Of a DNA stretch of 64,000 nt, positions 33,741 through 44,749 are shown piece by piece. Location: assembly GCF_000471905.2 (NCBI RefSeq), contig NW_006498220.1, positions 2,002,858 through 2,066,857 on the forward strand. The letters run 5' to 3'. The translations under genes were made by a program, and so were the position numbers. Position 1 is the first letter of the stretch; each line of letters opens with the position of its first letter. The notes beneath the pieces are model-generated. The model saw nothing but the letters and a program-made list of their open reading frames with translations, was not told the DNA's origin and did not search any database. This DNA is from Amborella trichopoda. Taxonomy: Eukaryota; Streptophyta; Magnoliopsida; Amborellales; Amborellaceae.

Positions 33741-35179
33741 TTAAGGAGGTGTTCTGACTATCTTATCGAGTTGATGAGTGGCCTTAGCTTCACGGACAGC
33801 CTCACGTTTTAGGGATGTGAGCCTACTTCGTCCATGGTAAACTTCCCAGGGCTGAGAAGTCAAGGGCTCTGTAGGGTTTAGTGTACGCTCATAAGGGACC
33901 TGTAGTGGGATTTTCTCTTGGAGGGGAGTGGTGGCTTGGAAGAGTTCTTGGAAAATGGTACAAACAATGTGGCCTTCCTGCACCTTCTTAGCGACTATAG
34001 CTTCAAACCCTGACAATTCTTTCAGTTCATGACCCCATACTTGGTGATATGAGCACCAAAGGTTTTCCGTATCCTGGATAAGATGCCTAGGCTGCTTAGC
34101 CGGCATGGGGGTGACAAGGCCCTGTTGGAGAATTGCTTCGAAGGGGGTCTGTAGAGGATCTAGATCAACGCTTCCCTGGGCTTGTGTAGGGAGGTCCTCT
34201 TGTACTGGTGGAGCAGGGACTTGAGGGTGTCCTTCTGGGTTACCATGAGCTTCTTGGCATTAATACATCTTTTTTACCAAGAGCTCATGGAAGTCCGTAC
34301 AATCACTCAAGTCTTGGCCTCGTATCAGGTGATACAAGCACTAGAGATTCCCAGTTCCTAGAGGCAAGAACTTGGGCTGCCTTGTCGGCTTCTACATGAT
34401 ATGTCCCTCTTCGAGCATTATGGAAAATAGTGCACGGAGGATAGCAGGTTCCTCATCATCTTCTTATATTGACACTATGTCGGCAGCCTCAATTTCCCCG
34501 AAAAATTTCTTTTACACTTCGAGCTTTATTTGACCCTTGTTAATAAGGGCTTTGATAATGTCCTTGAGCGTATAACACTCTTGAGTGGGGTGGCCTACTC
34601 TCCTATTATAGGAGTAGTACCTATTGTGCGTCTCCTACCGAGCTGGCTCTATGGTTTTGACCTTTGGCAGCTGGATCATGTTTTGCTCTAGTAGTAACTG
34701 AAGCAGTGTAGGAACTCACTCCTTCTCGAAGCGGTGCATCTTCTTCTGGTGTTGGATCATGAAGTCATTTCGATTTGTATTGTTAGGGGGCGTGACCCTG
34801 TTGTAAGACTGCTACTTGCCCCTTGCCTGAGGCGTATATGCCTTAGAGAGGTCCAAGTTTTGAGGGGCGGCTTTGTTAGTGTCGGTCATGGTGATAGTCG
34901 AACTAATCACCGCTGTTTGCTGGTTTCCCTGATTGTTTGGACATACCTTCTATACGAATTGCTTTAGAGATGAGCTCTGACATGGAGGGTGGATTAGAGG
35001 CCTCAACATACAGGGCAATCATGAGAGTGGCATGAAAGGTTGTCTACTCTCTCCATCGGGTGATGAACGTGTCAACTGGCTCATCAGGGTCTTTAGTCAG
35101 AGTGAGGAGCTTGATGGTCTCCATGTTTCTCCGGACTTCATATAAGCATTGGTAAAACAACTGCTTCATTTGTTTGTAG
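33741..35179 (-). pseudogene. gag: gag (C-terminal two thirds) of element A4
   Basis: Read from 35,179 on the minus strand: QMKQLFYQCLYEVRRNME, LLTLTKDPDEPVDTFITRWR, a stop, HVEASN-type NPPSMSELISKAIRIEGM, then NRVP/NDF-type sequence (34.7 kb). Three zinc-knuckle-like motifs follow: a first with cysteine and histidine changed (YYSYNRRVGHPTQEC, about 34.6 kb), a second in an eroded frame near 34.3 kb, and a third CSYHQVWGHELKEL (about 34.05 kb). The 5' part of gag is cut off by insertion of LTR A3 at about 35,180. Confidence 0.85.
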
Positions 35180-36478
35180 TCATTTTTCAGCACCATGGGT
35201 CACCATTGTAGAATAAAGGGAGAAGATGGTCAATAAAGCCTAACAAATAGCATAAATTCTTGGCCCTAGAATAAATCAAGATCTTCATAAAGACTCATAA
35301 AAGTCTCCTGGCAAGTTTTGTCACATTCTGACATGCCTAAGATAGTGTAGACTGAGAAACAATTTCAGCAGAATCATCCACTAGCACCCTAAAATGGACC
35401 TCTATAACTAGATCTCTATTTTTGGTATGTCAAATTTTTGTGGGACCACTTACATTGGATCCGTCACGGTTGAAAACCCTCAGGGGTCAAATTTCAACTT
35501 AAACGGGCACTCCAAAAAGACGTTATAGGTGAAAGACCGAAATAGGAGGAGCAGCACACTATTCCCATGAGGCCACCCTGCAACTAAACTCCCTTAATGG
35601 GACAGTCACGAACAATGACTGATGATTCTTATATCTCCCTCGTTTGAGATCGATCACGCTCAAACATGTTGGAGTGCGTTCGTCTCATGGAAACGAGCGT
35701 TTCGATATGTGGCACGCCCCGTGGTGACGCCCCATGGCGACGCCCGAGCGCGAAGAAAAGCTAGAGAGAAGTTGTCGATCCATAAGGAAAGTTGTAGGAA
35801 AATCAGCAGCGACATGCCTCATTTGAGTGGCCAAATCACTGCGCTCGCGCATCGGATCGACATGAGATCAATTTCATCACGTGCGTAAGGTTCGGGGCTA
35901 TCACTGGTTCGAATCTCCTACACGATGAATGGCCGAATTTTACACATGAAGCCAATAAAGTGACTGTAAATTCCGGCGGTAGAGTTTTAGACTTCTACCA
36001 AATTTCAAAACCTACGAAATCTTTGTCTGCACATGAAATCGTGCTGCATTTGTTGCCACACGATCATGACGGCATGCCCATTGTGATCCAGGGAAGAAAT
36101 CAGTAAAAATCATCAGGAAACAAGCACACTATCTATCCGCAGTTTTCAAGATTTATCCAAAATTCAAATCACATGATCGTGGCATAAAAACACGATCCAT
36201 GGCTTGAAGTTGGTATCAAATCGATCTTCATGCCGAGCCCTGCAAGAAAACAATCATCTTTCGATCAAACAGGCATCAGAGCAACCTCGAATCATTCCCA
36301 AAAGATCATGCAAGTTCTAGGTCAGCAGCAGGGAGTATTTTAGAATTCCACAAATTGTTAAGAAGGGGCAAATCGGTCATTTTGTACCTATTTTTACATT
36401 TTCTTTTAATTCAATTAAATCTTAATTTTTAGCAATTAGGTTTAATTTTGATCATCCACACATGTTTGGGCAAAACTC

Positions 36479-36486
36479 TATATATA
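36479..36486 (+). promoter_or_regulatory. TATA box of LTR A3
   Basis: TATATATA in the conserved CTCTATAT context, 57 bp before AATAAA. Confidence 0.7.
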
Positions 36487-36535
36487 CCACGTACTATCAT
36501 TATACTCAGACCCTTCATCAAAGTGAGTTTTCCTT

Positions 36536-36541
36536 AATAAA
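36536..36541 (+). terminator. Polyadenylation signal of LTR A3
   Basis: AATAAA at the position and spacing conserved in all three family A LTRs. Confidence 0.6.
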
Positions 36542-36700
36542 ATCTCTATTTCTTCTTACTGTTGGGTCACGTTTTGAGAGAGAGAGGAAGGAGAGAGAAA
36601 CTTTTGGATTGATACCCCTAGGCTCAAGGTAAATATTTCTCTCTCTTCTTTTCTTTTCTTTTTCTCTTTCTTTTTCTTCGTCTGAGTTTCCTTCAGAGGC

Positions 36701-36729
36701 CATGCACGACAATGGTAGTGTCGTGCATG
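36701..36729 (+). repeat. Perfect 11-bp stem-loop in the U5 of LTR A3
   Basis: CATGCACGACA and TGTCGTGCATG flank a 7-base loop, with further partial pairing outside. It lies about 165 bp after the polyA signal, inside U5. The matching place in LTR A2 keeps the outer AGGCCAT..ATGCCT pairing but has lost the inner stem. Confidence 0.8.
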
Positions 36730-38048
36730 CCTCTTTCTTTTCTTTTTGTCCCTCCTATTGTTCCATTGGTTTCGCATGTCGATGACAGCATCATGTGCGA
36801 GCTTCTTTCTCCTTCTTTTTATCCTCCCTATCTCTCGACAAGGCTCGCAGACAGTGCTACTCATCGTTGACTGTAGATATGTCGTCGATGTCTAAGTGAG
36901 GAACATAGATGGCGAAGCCTATTGCCGCTCGCAAGGGTCTTCCCTTATTGTGTGCCTATCGTAGACTTGGATGCCTATCGCTACCTGCGAAGGGTTGCGC
37001 CAACACCTATCGTCGTCTGCAAGCTCCTTTTGTGCGCTCGACGCATATCGCCGTCCGTGAGCTTCCTTCGCACGCTCGGTGCCTATCAAAGTCCATAAGC
37101 CTCTTTTGTGCGCTTGGTGCCCATCGCCATTTGCAGGTTTCTCTTGTGTCCCATGCCTATCACCATGTGCCTCAGAGGGAATTATCGTAGCGCGCTTCAC
37201 AAGAGGCTATCGTCATTCGCGAAGGGGTGTGCTACCTTCTCGTGTTACCAACGACGATGCCTAACGTCGTGAGTAGTTCTGCTCAACCTCCAGCCATGAG
37301 CAGTAGTGTCTAGCGCTGTCCAAGGGGCGTGACACTGTTGCTCCATGGCTATGAATGGCGATGCTTAGACAGTGTCAGGGCCACATCTCTTCGCCGTCTC
37401 GCGCTTTCTCTTCATTCTCTTCTCTTCTAACTTGATTGAGGGTAGACTCGACCTAGCAGTGCCATAACGGTCTGGCTGTCGGGCAGTATTGTTGTCGTGC
37501 TGGTCCTGAGTACCATGCCCATCTTGTTGCCACACCAGATTAGGATAGTCATATTGGCCTCGGTTTCAAGGTATATTGCTGTCTTGCTGGTCTTGAGTAC
37601 CATGCCCGTCTTGCTACTACTCCGAGTCAGTCACTGGTCCAGCTATTATGCTAGTCTCATCCCCTTATCAAGTTCCCTTTTATGTCTTTATTCAAACCTT
37701 CCACTTCCTTACCCTGACTTATGAATGTGCAATGCCTAAAGATAAGGGTTGGTCCCTCGGCTCACTTGTCTTGCAAGTTAACGATGATAATGTTGTGAAG
37801 AAAGCAAGGAGATTGCAAGTCAAAGGAGGTAATTCCGAACCAGCTAAAGCAGCGGGGGGGCTTTCCGTGGTGACCAAGGTAAGGTTGATCACCACCTCAC
37901 GTTAAAATTCCTCTCTCAATAGTTGGACACCTGCCCTTGTTCTGTGCGCGAGGTTCCTGAGAGAGCGATCTCAGATCCTAGGTCTTCCAACCCCAGACAC
38001 GCCGATCACCTAGATCTAGGCAGCCGAGATTAAGGCACCTAACTAGCT

Positions 38049-38065
38049 TGGCACTCCACTGGGGA
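38049..38065 (+). promoter_or_regulatory. Primer binding site of element A3, one base deleted
   Basis: TGGCACTCCACTGGGGA, identical to the A1 site apart from a missing G after TGGC and one substitution. It is three bases from the LTR end. Same tRNA-Arg type as A1. Confidence 0.75.
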
Positions 38066-38133
38066 CTTATTACCCCTTCACTGATTCGCTCTTGCTTGAT
38101 CAATATCACCTTTTACTTTCTACATTACATTCT

Positions 38134-41100
38134 ATGGCATCTGGGTTATTCCAGCCATTCATCCGAGTTGGGGATTTTCTCATTCCCGCACTCGTGACCA
38201 TCCCAGGGAAATGAGCTACTCAAGCTTCCTTCCCTACACTCCTTCTTAGTCAGGACTCACAGTTCGGCTCCCAGGTTCTCTCTTGGATTGGTGTGAGAAG
38301 GGATTTAAAGGTCCCTGACTCCCCGCTTCCTCGCCCTGGTGTTCCCTCTACCAAGGCCCCGTGCATTGGTAGCACATCTGCTGCCACACACAGCATGCAC
38401 CCTGCTACTGGAAAGTCCCTTGCCAATCATATTGCTGAGGTACGTCGGAAGGCTGCCTTGTCCACTCTCATGAAAGGCAAGCAAGTTGCCATCACTCCTA
38501 TGGGTCACCGTAAGGACACCCCCGAAACTCCTTCACTACCCCAAACCTCTACACCTGGAGGCTAGACATACAGAGGAGGAGATCCCGGGGTCTCCAACCC
38601 AAGCAAACACCTAAAGGCTCGTGGTCCATCCACTCGAACCACATCTTGGGGAATCTTCCACACTGCCTTGAGTTGGCGTTCAAGGCTTGGCCTTCTCGGG
38701 TCGAACCTTGCATGTGTCATGCATCTGCATCCCATAGCTCGGGGCAACGCCAGTTATATGCCAGCTCGAGCACATGAGGGTCGACCACTTCGCCCTCCGT
38801 CTCAGCACACATAGCTTTACCCGGTCAGAGATAGGTTCCTATCTGATCCCTCATAGACACAAGCTCGTTGGTCTCGGTCTTCTAAGGTTGAACAAGTTGA
38901 CCGAGCCCAGGCTTCCCCAATTCACCTGACGGCTAACCGTTAGGGTGCACATGCACCGACTTCGCAGGTGCCTCCCAGCTCCCGACTTAGGCGGAGTCAT
39001 GAGCTGGTCTCTTCTTCCGTCGCTCTTCCTTCACCAAGAAAACACCTTGAGACCTAGTACTTAAAGGTTTTCCCTATTATTACTATCTTGAGTCAGCTGC
39101 CTCAAGTCAGGCATGCACCCGAACCTCACAAGGAAACTCGGGGCAAAGGCATGATGGCAAATAGAAGCCTACAGCCTCCAAGGCAGTAGCCCCACTTGCC
39201 CTCTTTCCTTGGACCCCACGCTTTGCCCCAGCTAATGGACATAGCCCTCGCATACTTAAGAAAGTCAGGGCAGTCCAAGTCTCAGGCTCGGTTCTGGAGT
39301 GAAGTCCATAGAAGCCTCAAGAACAAGTAGAAGAGAGGACTGCATATCTTGATTAGAGAGGCCCCTAAGGCAGTTGAGGTTACCACCCTTGATGATCTCC
39401 TGTCTCACAATGCATTTTCCCTCTTCGGATCCCCAAACCTGAGCAAGTATAAGAGAATTGCCCGGTGATTACTACCAAGAAGTCACGGTCCCAAGACCGT
39501 CAAGAAGCAGTCCTCACACGATTGGTGTACAAGGCTCGAGTCCAATCAGGGCATGCTGAGCCCCTGCAGACCGACTTGCCTTGTACGACTTGCCAACCCT
39601 GGCAGTCCACCACTCCACCTGGCTCTGACCTTTCAAAAGAAACAACGAGTCGGATGACGCCCAAGAAGAGCCGATGAACAGATTAGAGGTAATGATGTAG
39701 TCAATCCTCGAAAAGATGGATTACCTAGAAGCCTCTAGGTCCCCTTCTTCTCACCATGAGACTGATTCCCCATCTGGTGAGGATACAGTTCCCAGGCAAA
39801 CCACCTTTCTCCCAAGACAGCTCTGCTTCTCGTGGGGTTTCCCAAACCAGCATAGATTCCATGGTGGCCCACAGTCTCAAGAACAAGGTCCCGAACATGC
39901 AAGAGGCATTGCTCTACCAAAATCTGTACCCCTCGTACATCGATTAGATGTCATTTCCCCCAAACTATAAAAAAGGGAAGTCCCCTTATTAAATGATATT
40001 ACATCCCTGCACTAGCATACTGCTCACTTCCAACTGGATTGTCAAGAAATGGCAACTGACGGGCGACTCCTTCTCCATCAGTTCATCAAGACTCGAAGGG
40101 CCAGCCTTCTAGTGGTATGCTCGGCTACCTCCCAACTCGGTACACACATGGCAGGAAATGGAGCAGTTGTTTTACCAACTCTTTTACAAAGTCCAGAGAA
40201 ACGTGGACACCATAGAGCTCCTCACTCAAACTAAAGACCTTGGTGAGCCAGTTGACAAATTCATCACCCGATGGAGAGAGTTGGCAACCTTTCATGCCAC
40301 TCTCATGACTGAAAAAGAGGCAGTTCCAACCTGCATACGAAATATGTTGCCCGAGATTGCTCTACATGTTGAGGCCTCCAATCCACCCTCCATGTCAGAG
40401 TTCATCTCTAAAGAAGTTCGTATAGAAGGTCTTTCCAAACACCATAGCGGATCTCATCAGTAGCCCTTTAGCTCCGGAAACGACCGGGGCAATCCTTGCT
40501 TCTACAATCGGGGCAACCAGCAAAAAGCGGTGATTAGTGCCACTGTCATCGTGACGGACACTGACAAAGCCGCCCCTCAAACCTTTGACCTCTCCAAGGC
40601 ACAGACGCCTCAAGCCTGGGGGAAGCATCAATCCTACAACAGGGTCCCGCCCCCCAACAATACAAATCGAAATGACTTCTGGATCCAGCACCAAAACAAG
40701 GTGTACCCCTTCAAAAAGGAGTGGGTTTCTACACTGCTTCAGTTACTACTAGAGCAGAACATAATCCAGATGTCGAGGTTAAAACCCTAGAGCTAGCTGG
40801 GCAGGAGACACACTAGAGGTACTGTGCCTAACATAGGATAGTAGGCCACCCCACTCAAGACTATTATATGCTCAAGGACATTATTAAAGCCCATATTAAC
40901 AAGGGTCAAATAAAGTTCGAAGAGTTAAAGAAAGCGTTCGGGGCAACTGAGGCTGCCCACATAGTGTCAATACAAGAAGATGATGAGGAATCCGCTATCC
41001 TCTATACACTATTTTCCATAATGCTCGAAGAGGGACACATCACACCGAAGCCGATAAGGCAGCCCAAGTTCTTGCCTCCAAGAACTGAGAACCTCTAGTG

Positions 41101-41520
41101 CTCATATCACCTGATACAAGGCCACGACCTGAGCGAATGCACTGGCTTCCATGAGCTCTTGGCAAAGAAGATGCACCAATGCCAAGAAGCTCATGGTAAC
41201 CCAAAAGGACACCCTCAAGTCCCTGCTCCACCAGTATAAGAGGACCTCCTGACACAAGCCCAGGGAAACACTGAGCCAGATCCTCTGCAAACCCTCTTCG
41301 AGGAAATTCTTCAACAGGGCCTTGTCACCCCAAGCCCACCAGGCAGCCTAGGCATCTTGCCCAAGGTACAGAAAACCTCTAATGCCCATATCACAAAGTA
41401 TGGGGCCACGAACTGAAAGAATGCCTTGAGTTCGAAGCTGTAGTCGCTGAGAAGGTGCTAGAAGGCCACATTTTTTGTGTTGTTCTCCTAAAACGCTCTC
41501 AAGCCACCACTCCCTTGAGG
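38134..41520 (+). pseudogene. gag: gag and linker of element A3, with three zinc-knuckle-like motifs
   Basis: ATG at 38,134 (MASGLFQPFIRVGDFLIP) matches the A1 start. RRDLKVPDSPLPRPGVPSTK and KGKQVAITPMGHRKD continue the conserved N-terminal part, after which frames break up until the core at 40,100-40,463 (WYARLPPNSVHTWQ, EQLFYQLFYKVQRN, DKFITRWRELATF, NPPSMSEFISKE). VPPPNNTNRNDF and NKVYPFKKEWVS follow. Three CX2HX4HX4C-type motifs lie at 40,823-40,864 (damaged), 41,099-41,140 (CSYHLIQGHDLSEC) and 41,383-41,424 (CPYHKVWGHELKEC); the last two are each preceded by ENL and a stop where A4 has Trp. No protease active site was found before 41,520. Confidence 0.85.
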
Positions 41521-41800
41521 CCTATCACATGATTCAATTTCATGAAGCGTCACCCATCTCAGGGCGAGTACCAACCAGTCATGAGGCCATGAACTCCATG
41601 TTCAAAGTTGACCCTCTCATTGTCTAGTCTGGCCGGGGATGGGAAATTTTTTCCCACACTGGGAACCTCCTAGAAGTCGAAATGTCAGGATCATGGGTCT
41701 CCGCACTCGAGATTGATAAGAAGAATTCCGAATCCCCATGACGAAGAGTTGCAAGAAGCTCTGAAAGAGTGGGAAGAAGGTGGATAGGCCACAACTAACA
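41521..41800 (+). pseudogene. Eroded pre-RT segment of element A3
   Basis: Fragments such as EVEMSGSWVS-like sequence and the acidic EELQEALKEWEEGG (about 41,740) match the segment just before RT in A1 (EIEMSRSWVF, EEELQEARKNG). RT itself is missing; the next recognisable domain is RNase H. Confidence 0.55.
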
Positions 41801-41930
41801 AGCTTGAAGAGATAAACTTAGTGGATGAGACAGACCTGAGGCTCATCTCAAGCCTTTCAAAACGAAGCTTGAAGAGATAAACTTAGTGGATGAGACAGAC
41901 CTGAGGCTCATCTCAAGCCTTTCAAAACGA
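41801..41930 (+). repeat. Perfect 65-bp tandem duplication at the RT deletion point
   Basis: 41,801-41,865 is repeated without a difference at 41,866-41,930. The unit encodes LEEINLVDETDLR (normally just before RT) and ends at ISSLSKR, the block that precedes RNase H. So the duplication spans the junction where the whole RT was lost. Confidence 0.92.
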
Positions 41931-42489
41931 TGCAGACCCTTCTCACACCTCCTGAAGAAGGACACTCCCTTCATATTGGATAAGGCGCGCTAAGCTGCAC
42001 TCAATGACATCAACCAGTACTTGTTTAATCCTTCATTACTTTCTATGCCAGTGTTAGGAAGGCCTCTCATCCTATATGTGACTTCTCTTTATGAGTCACT
42101 TGAGGCACTTCTAGCACAGAACAATGATGGGGGAAAAGAAACAACACTCTATTATCTCAGCCGCATGATACAAGAGCCGAGAAAAATTACCCTCTCATCT
42201 AAAAGATGTGCCTAGCCTTGATCATTACGATACAGATGCTCCACCATTACTTGCTCAGTCACGAGGTCAAGTTAATCTCAAAGGCGGACCCGGTCAATTT
42301 CCTTATGACCCGGCCATGCCTGTCAGGACGCTTGGCCAAGTGGGATTATTGTTGGTGGAGTTCGACATCATGTATGTACCTCAGAAAGCAGTCAAAGGTC
42401 AAGCCTTAACAGACTTTCTTGTGACTCACCCAGTCCCTTAAGAATCTCCCTTATAGAGTGATCTCCCGGATGAACAAGTTTTCTATACG
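41931..42489 (+). pseudogene. Ty3 RNase H of element A3
   Basis: CRPFSHLLKKDTPFILDKAR, LGRPLILYVTSLYESLEALL and KETTLYYLSRMI occupy one frame to 42,215. A shift then gives CLALIITIQMLHHYLLSHEV and KLISKADPVNFLM, and another shift gives VEFDIMYVPQKAVKGQALTD. Order and motifs match the RNase H and connection domain seen in element B0. Two frameshifts and several stops make it non-functional. Confidence 0.9.
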
Positions 42490-43089
42490 ATGCTAACTGG
42501 GTCGTGGAAGATGTATTTTGACGGAGCATTCCAGTCTGATAGAGGGGGTGCCAGAGTCGCGTTCCTGACTCTCGATGGTGGAATGATTCCTCTAGCCTTC
42601 TCACTTGCAGAGGAATTTTCTCATAATGAACCTGAATATCAAGCCCTCATAATCAGATTGGAGATCGCTCAGGAGCTAGACCTGAAGTCGCTAAACATCT
42701 TCGGTGGCTATGAGTTGTTCATCCAACAACTTAAGGGGATTTGTGATGTAAGGAAGGATACTCTAAAGCCTTAACGTGACACTGTCAAATCTTATATGTC
42801 TCAGTTCGATGATTTATTTCTAAGTCATATCCCTAGAAGGCTAAACTCGCAAGCCGATGCACTCTCAAAGCTCGGGGCCACCATTCAACTGTCTTCATCA
42901 GGGCCCACGCTTTTCTGGGTAACAGAATGGAGACATGTCGAATTGAGAACCAAAATTGATGAAAATGATGAGCGAGATGGCTTCCCTGAATGCTCTCCTT
43001 ATCCATTTGGAGCACTCCTTATAGACAAGGACATCATTAAGGCAGAGCAGGAAATGTCTCGAGGTAAAGAATCCAAGGTTGAGAAGTAA
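42490..43089 (+). pseudogene. Archaeal-type RNase H of element A3
   Basis: SWKMYFDGAFQSDRGG has the first catalytic Asp and EYQALIIRLEIAQEL the Glu. Where GDS is expected the sequence is GGYELF, so the third acidic residue is lost. After a TAA near 42,774 the same frame continues with SHIPRRLNSQADALSKLGAT, holding the last acidic position. The frame is shared with the RNase H tail upstream and the integrase zinc region downstream, about 1.2 kb in all, broken only by stops. Confidence 0.9.
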
Positions 43090-44392
43090 GAGCTTGAATT
43101 ATTCGACCCGATGTGTGCACAGGTTGAAAAAGTGGAAGACTAGAGGGAGCCTATCATGAACTTCATAAAGCATGGAAGGGTACCTCAGGACCGGGCGGAA
43201 CACAACAGTATACGACAGATATCTACCAAGTACACCCATCTCGATGAGGATGTTCTCTTTTGTCAATCATTTGATGGAATCCTCCTCAGATGCGTCGATA
43301 CAGAAGAAGCAAGAAAAATACTCCAAGAACTGCATTATGGTATCTGTGGGCTACATTAGTTCGGCCCTAAGCTATACGAGTACATACGCAGACTCGGCTA
43401 TTTTTTACCTTCAATGGTGGCTGATGCCCAAAACTATGCTAAAAGATGTCAGGTGTGCCAAATGCATTCAAGCGTCACTCATCAGCCCCCGAAACCTATC
43501 TATCCTACAGTGACATTGTGGCCCTTTTCCTAATGGGGTATGAATATTATAGGACCTATTGACCCTCCTTCAACCTTAGGTCATGCTTTCATTCTTGTAA
43601 TGACAGATTACTTTTCCAAGTGGGTTGAAGCAGTCCCTCTCAAGTAGGTTCCAGGGTACACTGTGGCCAACTTCGTGTGTCACCACATCATGTACCGGTT
43701 TGGGTACAGGACCTAATAATCTCTAATAATGGCCCTCAGTTCAAAAGCATCACATTGATCGCTTAGTCAACCAATTCGGTTTCGAGTTGAAATACTCAAC
43801 CATGTACTACCCTCGAGCCAAAGGTTTAGCCGAGGCATTCAACAAAACCTTGTGTGGGGTACTCCAAAAGTCAGTTTCGAAGTCAAGGAAGAATTGGCAT
43901 GAGAAGCTACCTGAAGCTTCGTGGGCTTATCGCACCACCATTCAGAATGCTACAAACTCTACTCCTTATTTGTTGGTCTATGGAGGTGAGGCTGTTTTAC
44001 CCCTCGAGGTTCAAATACCATCACTCCATGTTGCTATACATCAGGGACTGACTGAAGATGAGAGGGTTAAGCTCCGTTACCAGGAATTGGATGCCCTTGA
44101 TGAAAAGAGATTAGGGGCCCAACAGAACCTCGAGCTCAATCAAGAAAGAATGAAGAGAGCCTTTGACAAGTTTGTCAAGGTTCGCTCATTTGCACGTGGG
44201 GATCTAGTCTTAGTAGTCAAGAGACCGATTGTCATGCATGGGTAGCATAAAGGAAAGTTCGAACCTAAGTGGGAAGGTCCCTTCATAGTCAAGAAGGTCA
44301 CACCAAACAGGGCCTATATACTGAAAAACTTTGATGGAGAAGAGGTGATGCCCCCTATCAATGGACGATACCTAAAGAAGTACTATCCCTGA
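43090..44392 (+). pseudogene. Integrase of element A3
   Basis: The N-terminal HHCC region reads RKILQELHYGICGLH, a stop, then KRCQVCQMH. The core has FILVMTDYFSKWVEA with the first catalytic Asp, ISNNGPQF with Asn in place of the second Asp (43,725-43,727), and YYPRAKGLAEAFNKTL with the Glu. The C-terminal domain reads TPYLLVYGGEAVLPLEVQIP, LDEKRLGAQQNLE, KFEPKWEGPFIVKKV and ends INGRYLKKYYP at the TGA of 44,392. There are several frameshifts between 43,530 and 43,790 and a TAG at 44,243. It is the best-preserved integrase C-terminus in the window. Confidence 0.92.
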
Positions 44393-44749
44393 TATGCTCT
44401 TAAAGTGCGATGCATGCAGTAAAAAGAAAGAAATGGAAAAGAAGAACATTAAGCTAGCTCGAAAGAAACTCATTTCTTTTATTGCATTAGAAAAAGTTAC
44501 AAGCTACAATCAAAAACCCATTATTAAAGGAGTTACAAAGCACTTGCATCTGAGGATAAGAGGACGGTTGCAGGCAAAAAAGAAACGCCCTCATCATGAA
44601 GAAGAAGTAAAACCACTTGCAAGTCTACTTCAGTTCATCTGTCGGGTGTTCTCAAAGAGGATGGTTATTGGCCAAAACAAGAAGCCAACCATTTCCGAGT
44701 CACTTCAATTCGTCTGACATACAAAGCAAACTTCCCTGGCAAGGAACTG
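44393..44749. other. 3' non-coding region of element A3
   Basis: There is no gene. Purine-rich AAAAAGAAAGAAATGGAAAAG lies at about 44,418-44,440. The 3' LTR of A3 does not follow; sequence passes into family B LTR B2. A short lysine-rich plus-strand frame at 44,394-44,717 has no recognisable domain. Confidence 0.45.

Larger units (their letters stand above)
35180..38045 (+). mobile_element. LTR of family A, copy A3 (plus, ~2.9 kb)
   Basis: It starts near 'CATTTTTCAGCACCATGGGT' and ends ...CACCTAACTA three bases before a PBS. It aligns in reverse with LTR A2 over its whole length and with A1 outside the repeat block. It contains TATATATA (36,479) and AATAAA (36,536) 57 bp apart, a CT-rich stretch and loose 'GCC(C/T)ATCGCC' repeats (36.9-37.2 kb). 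It interrupts the gag of A4 and is the 5' LTR of the downstream A3 body. Confidence 0.87.
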
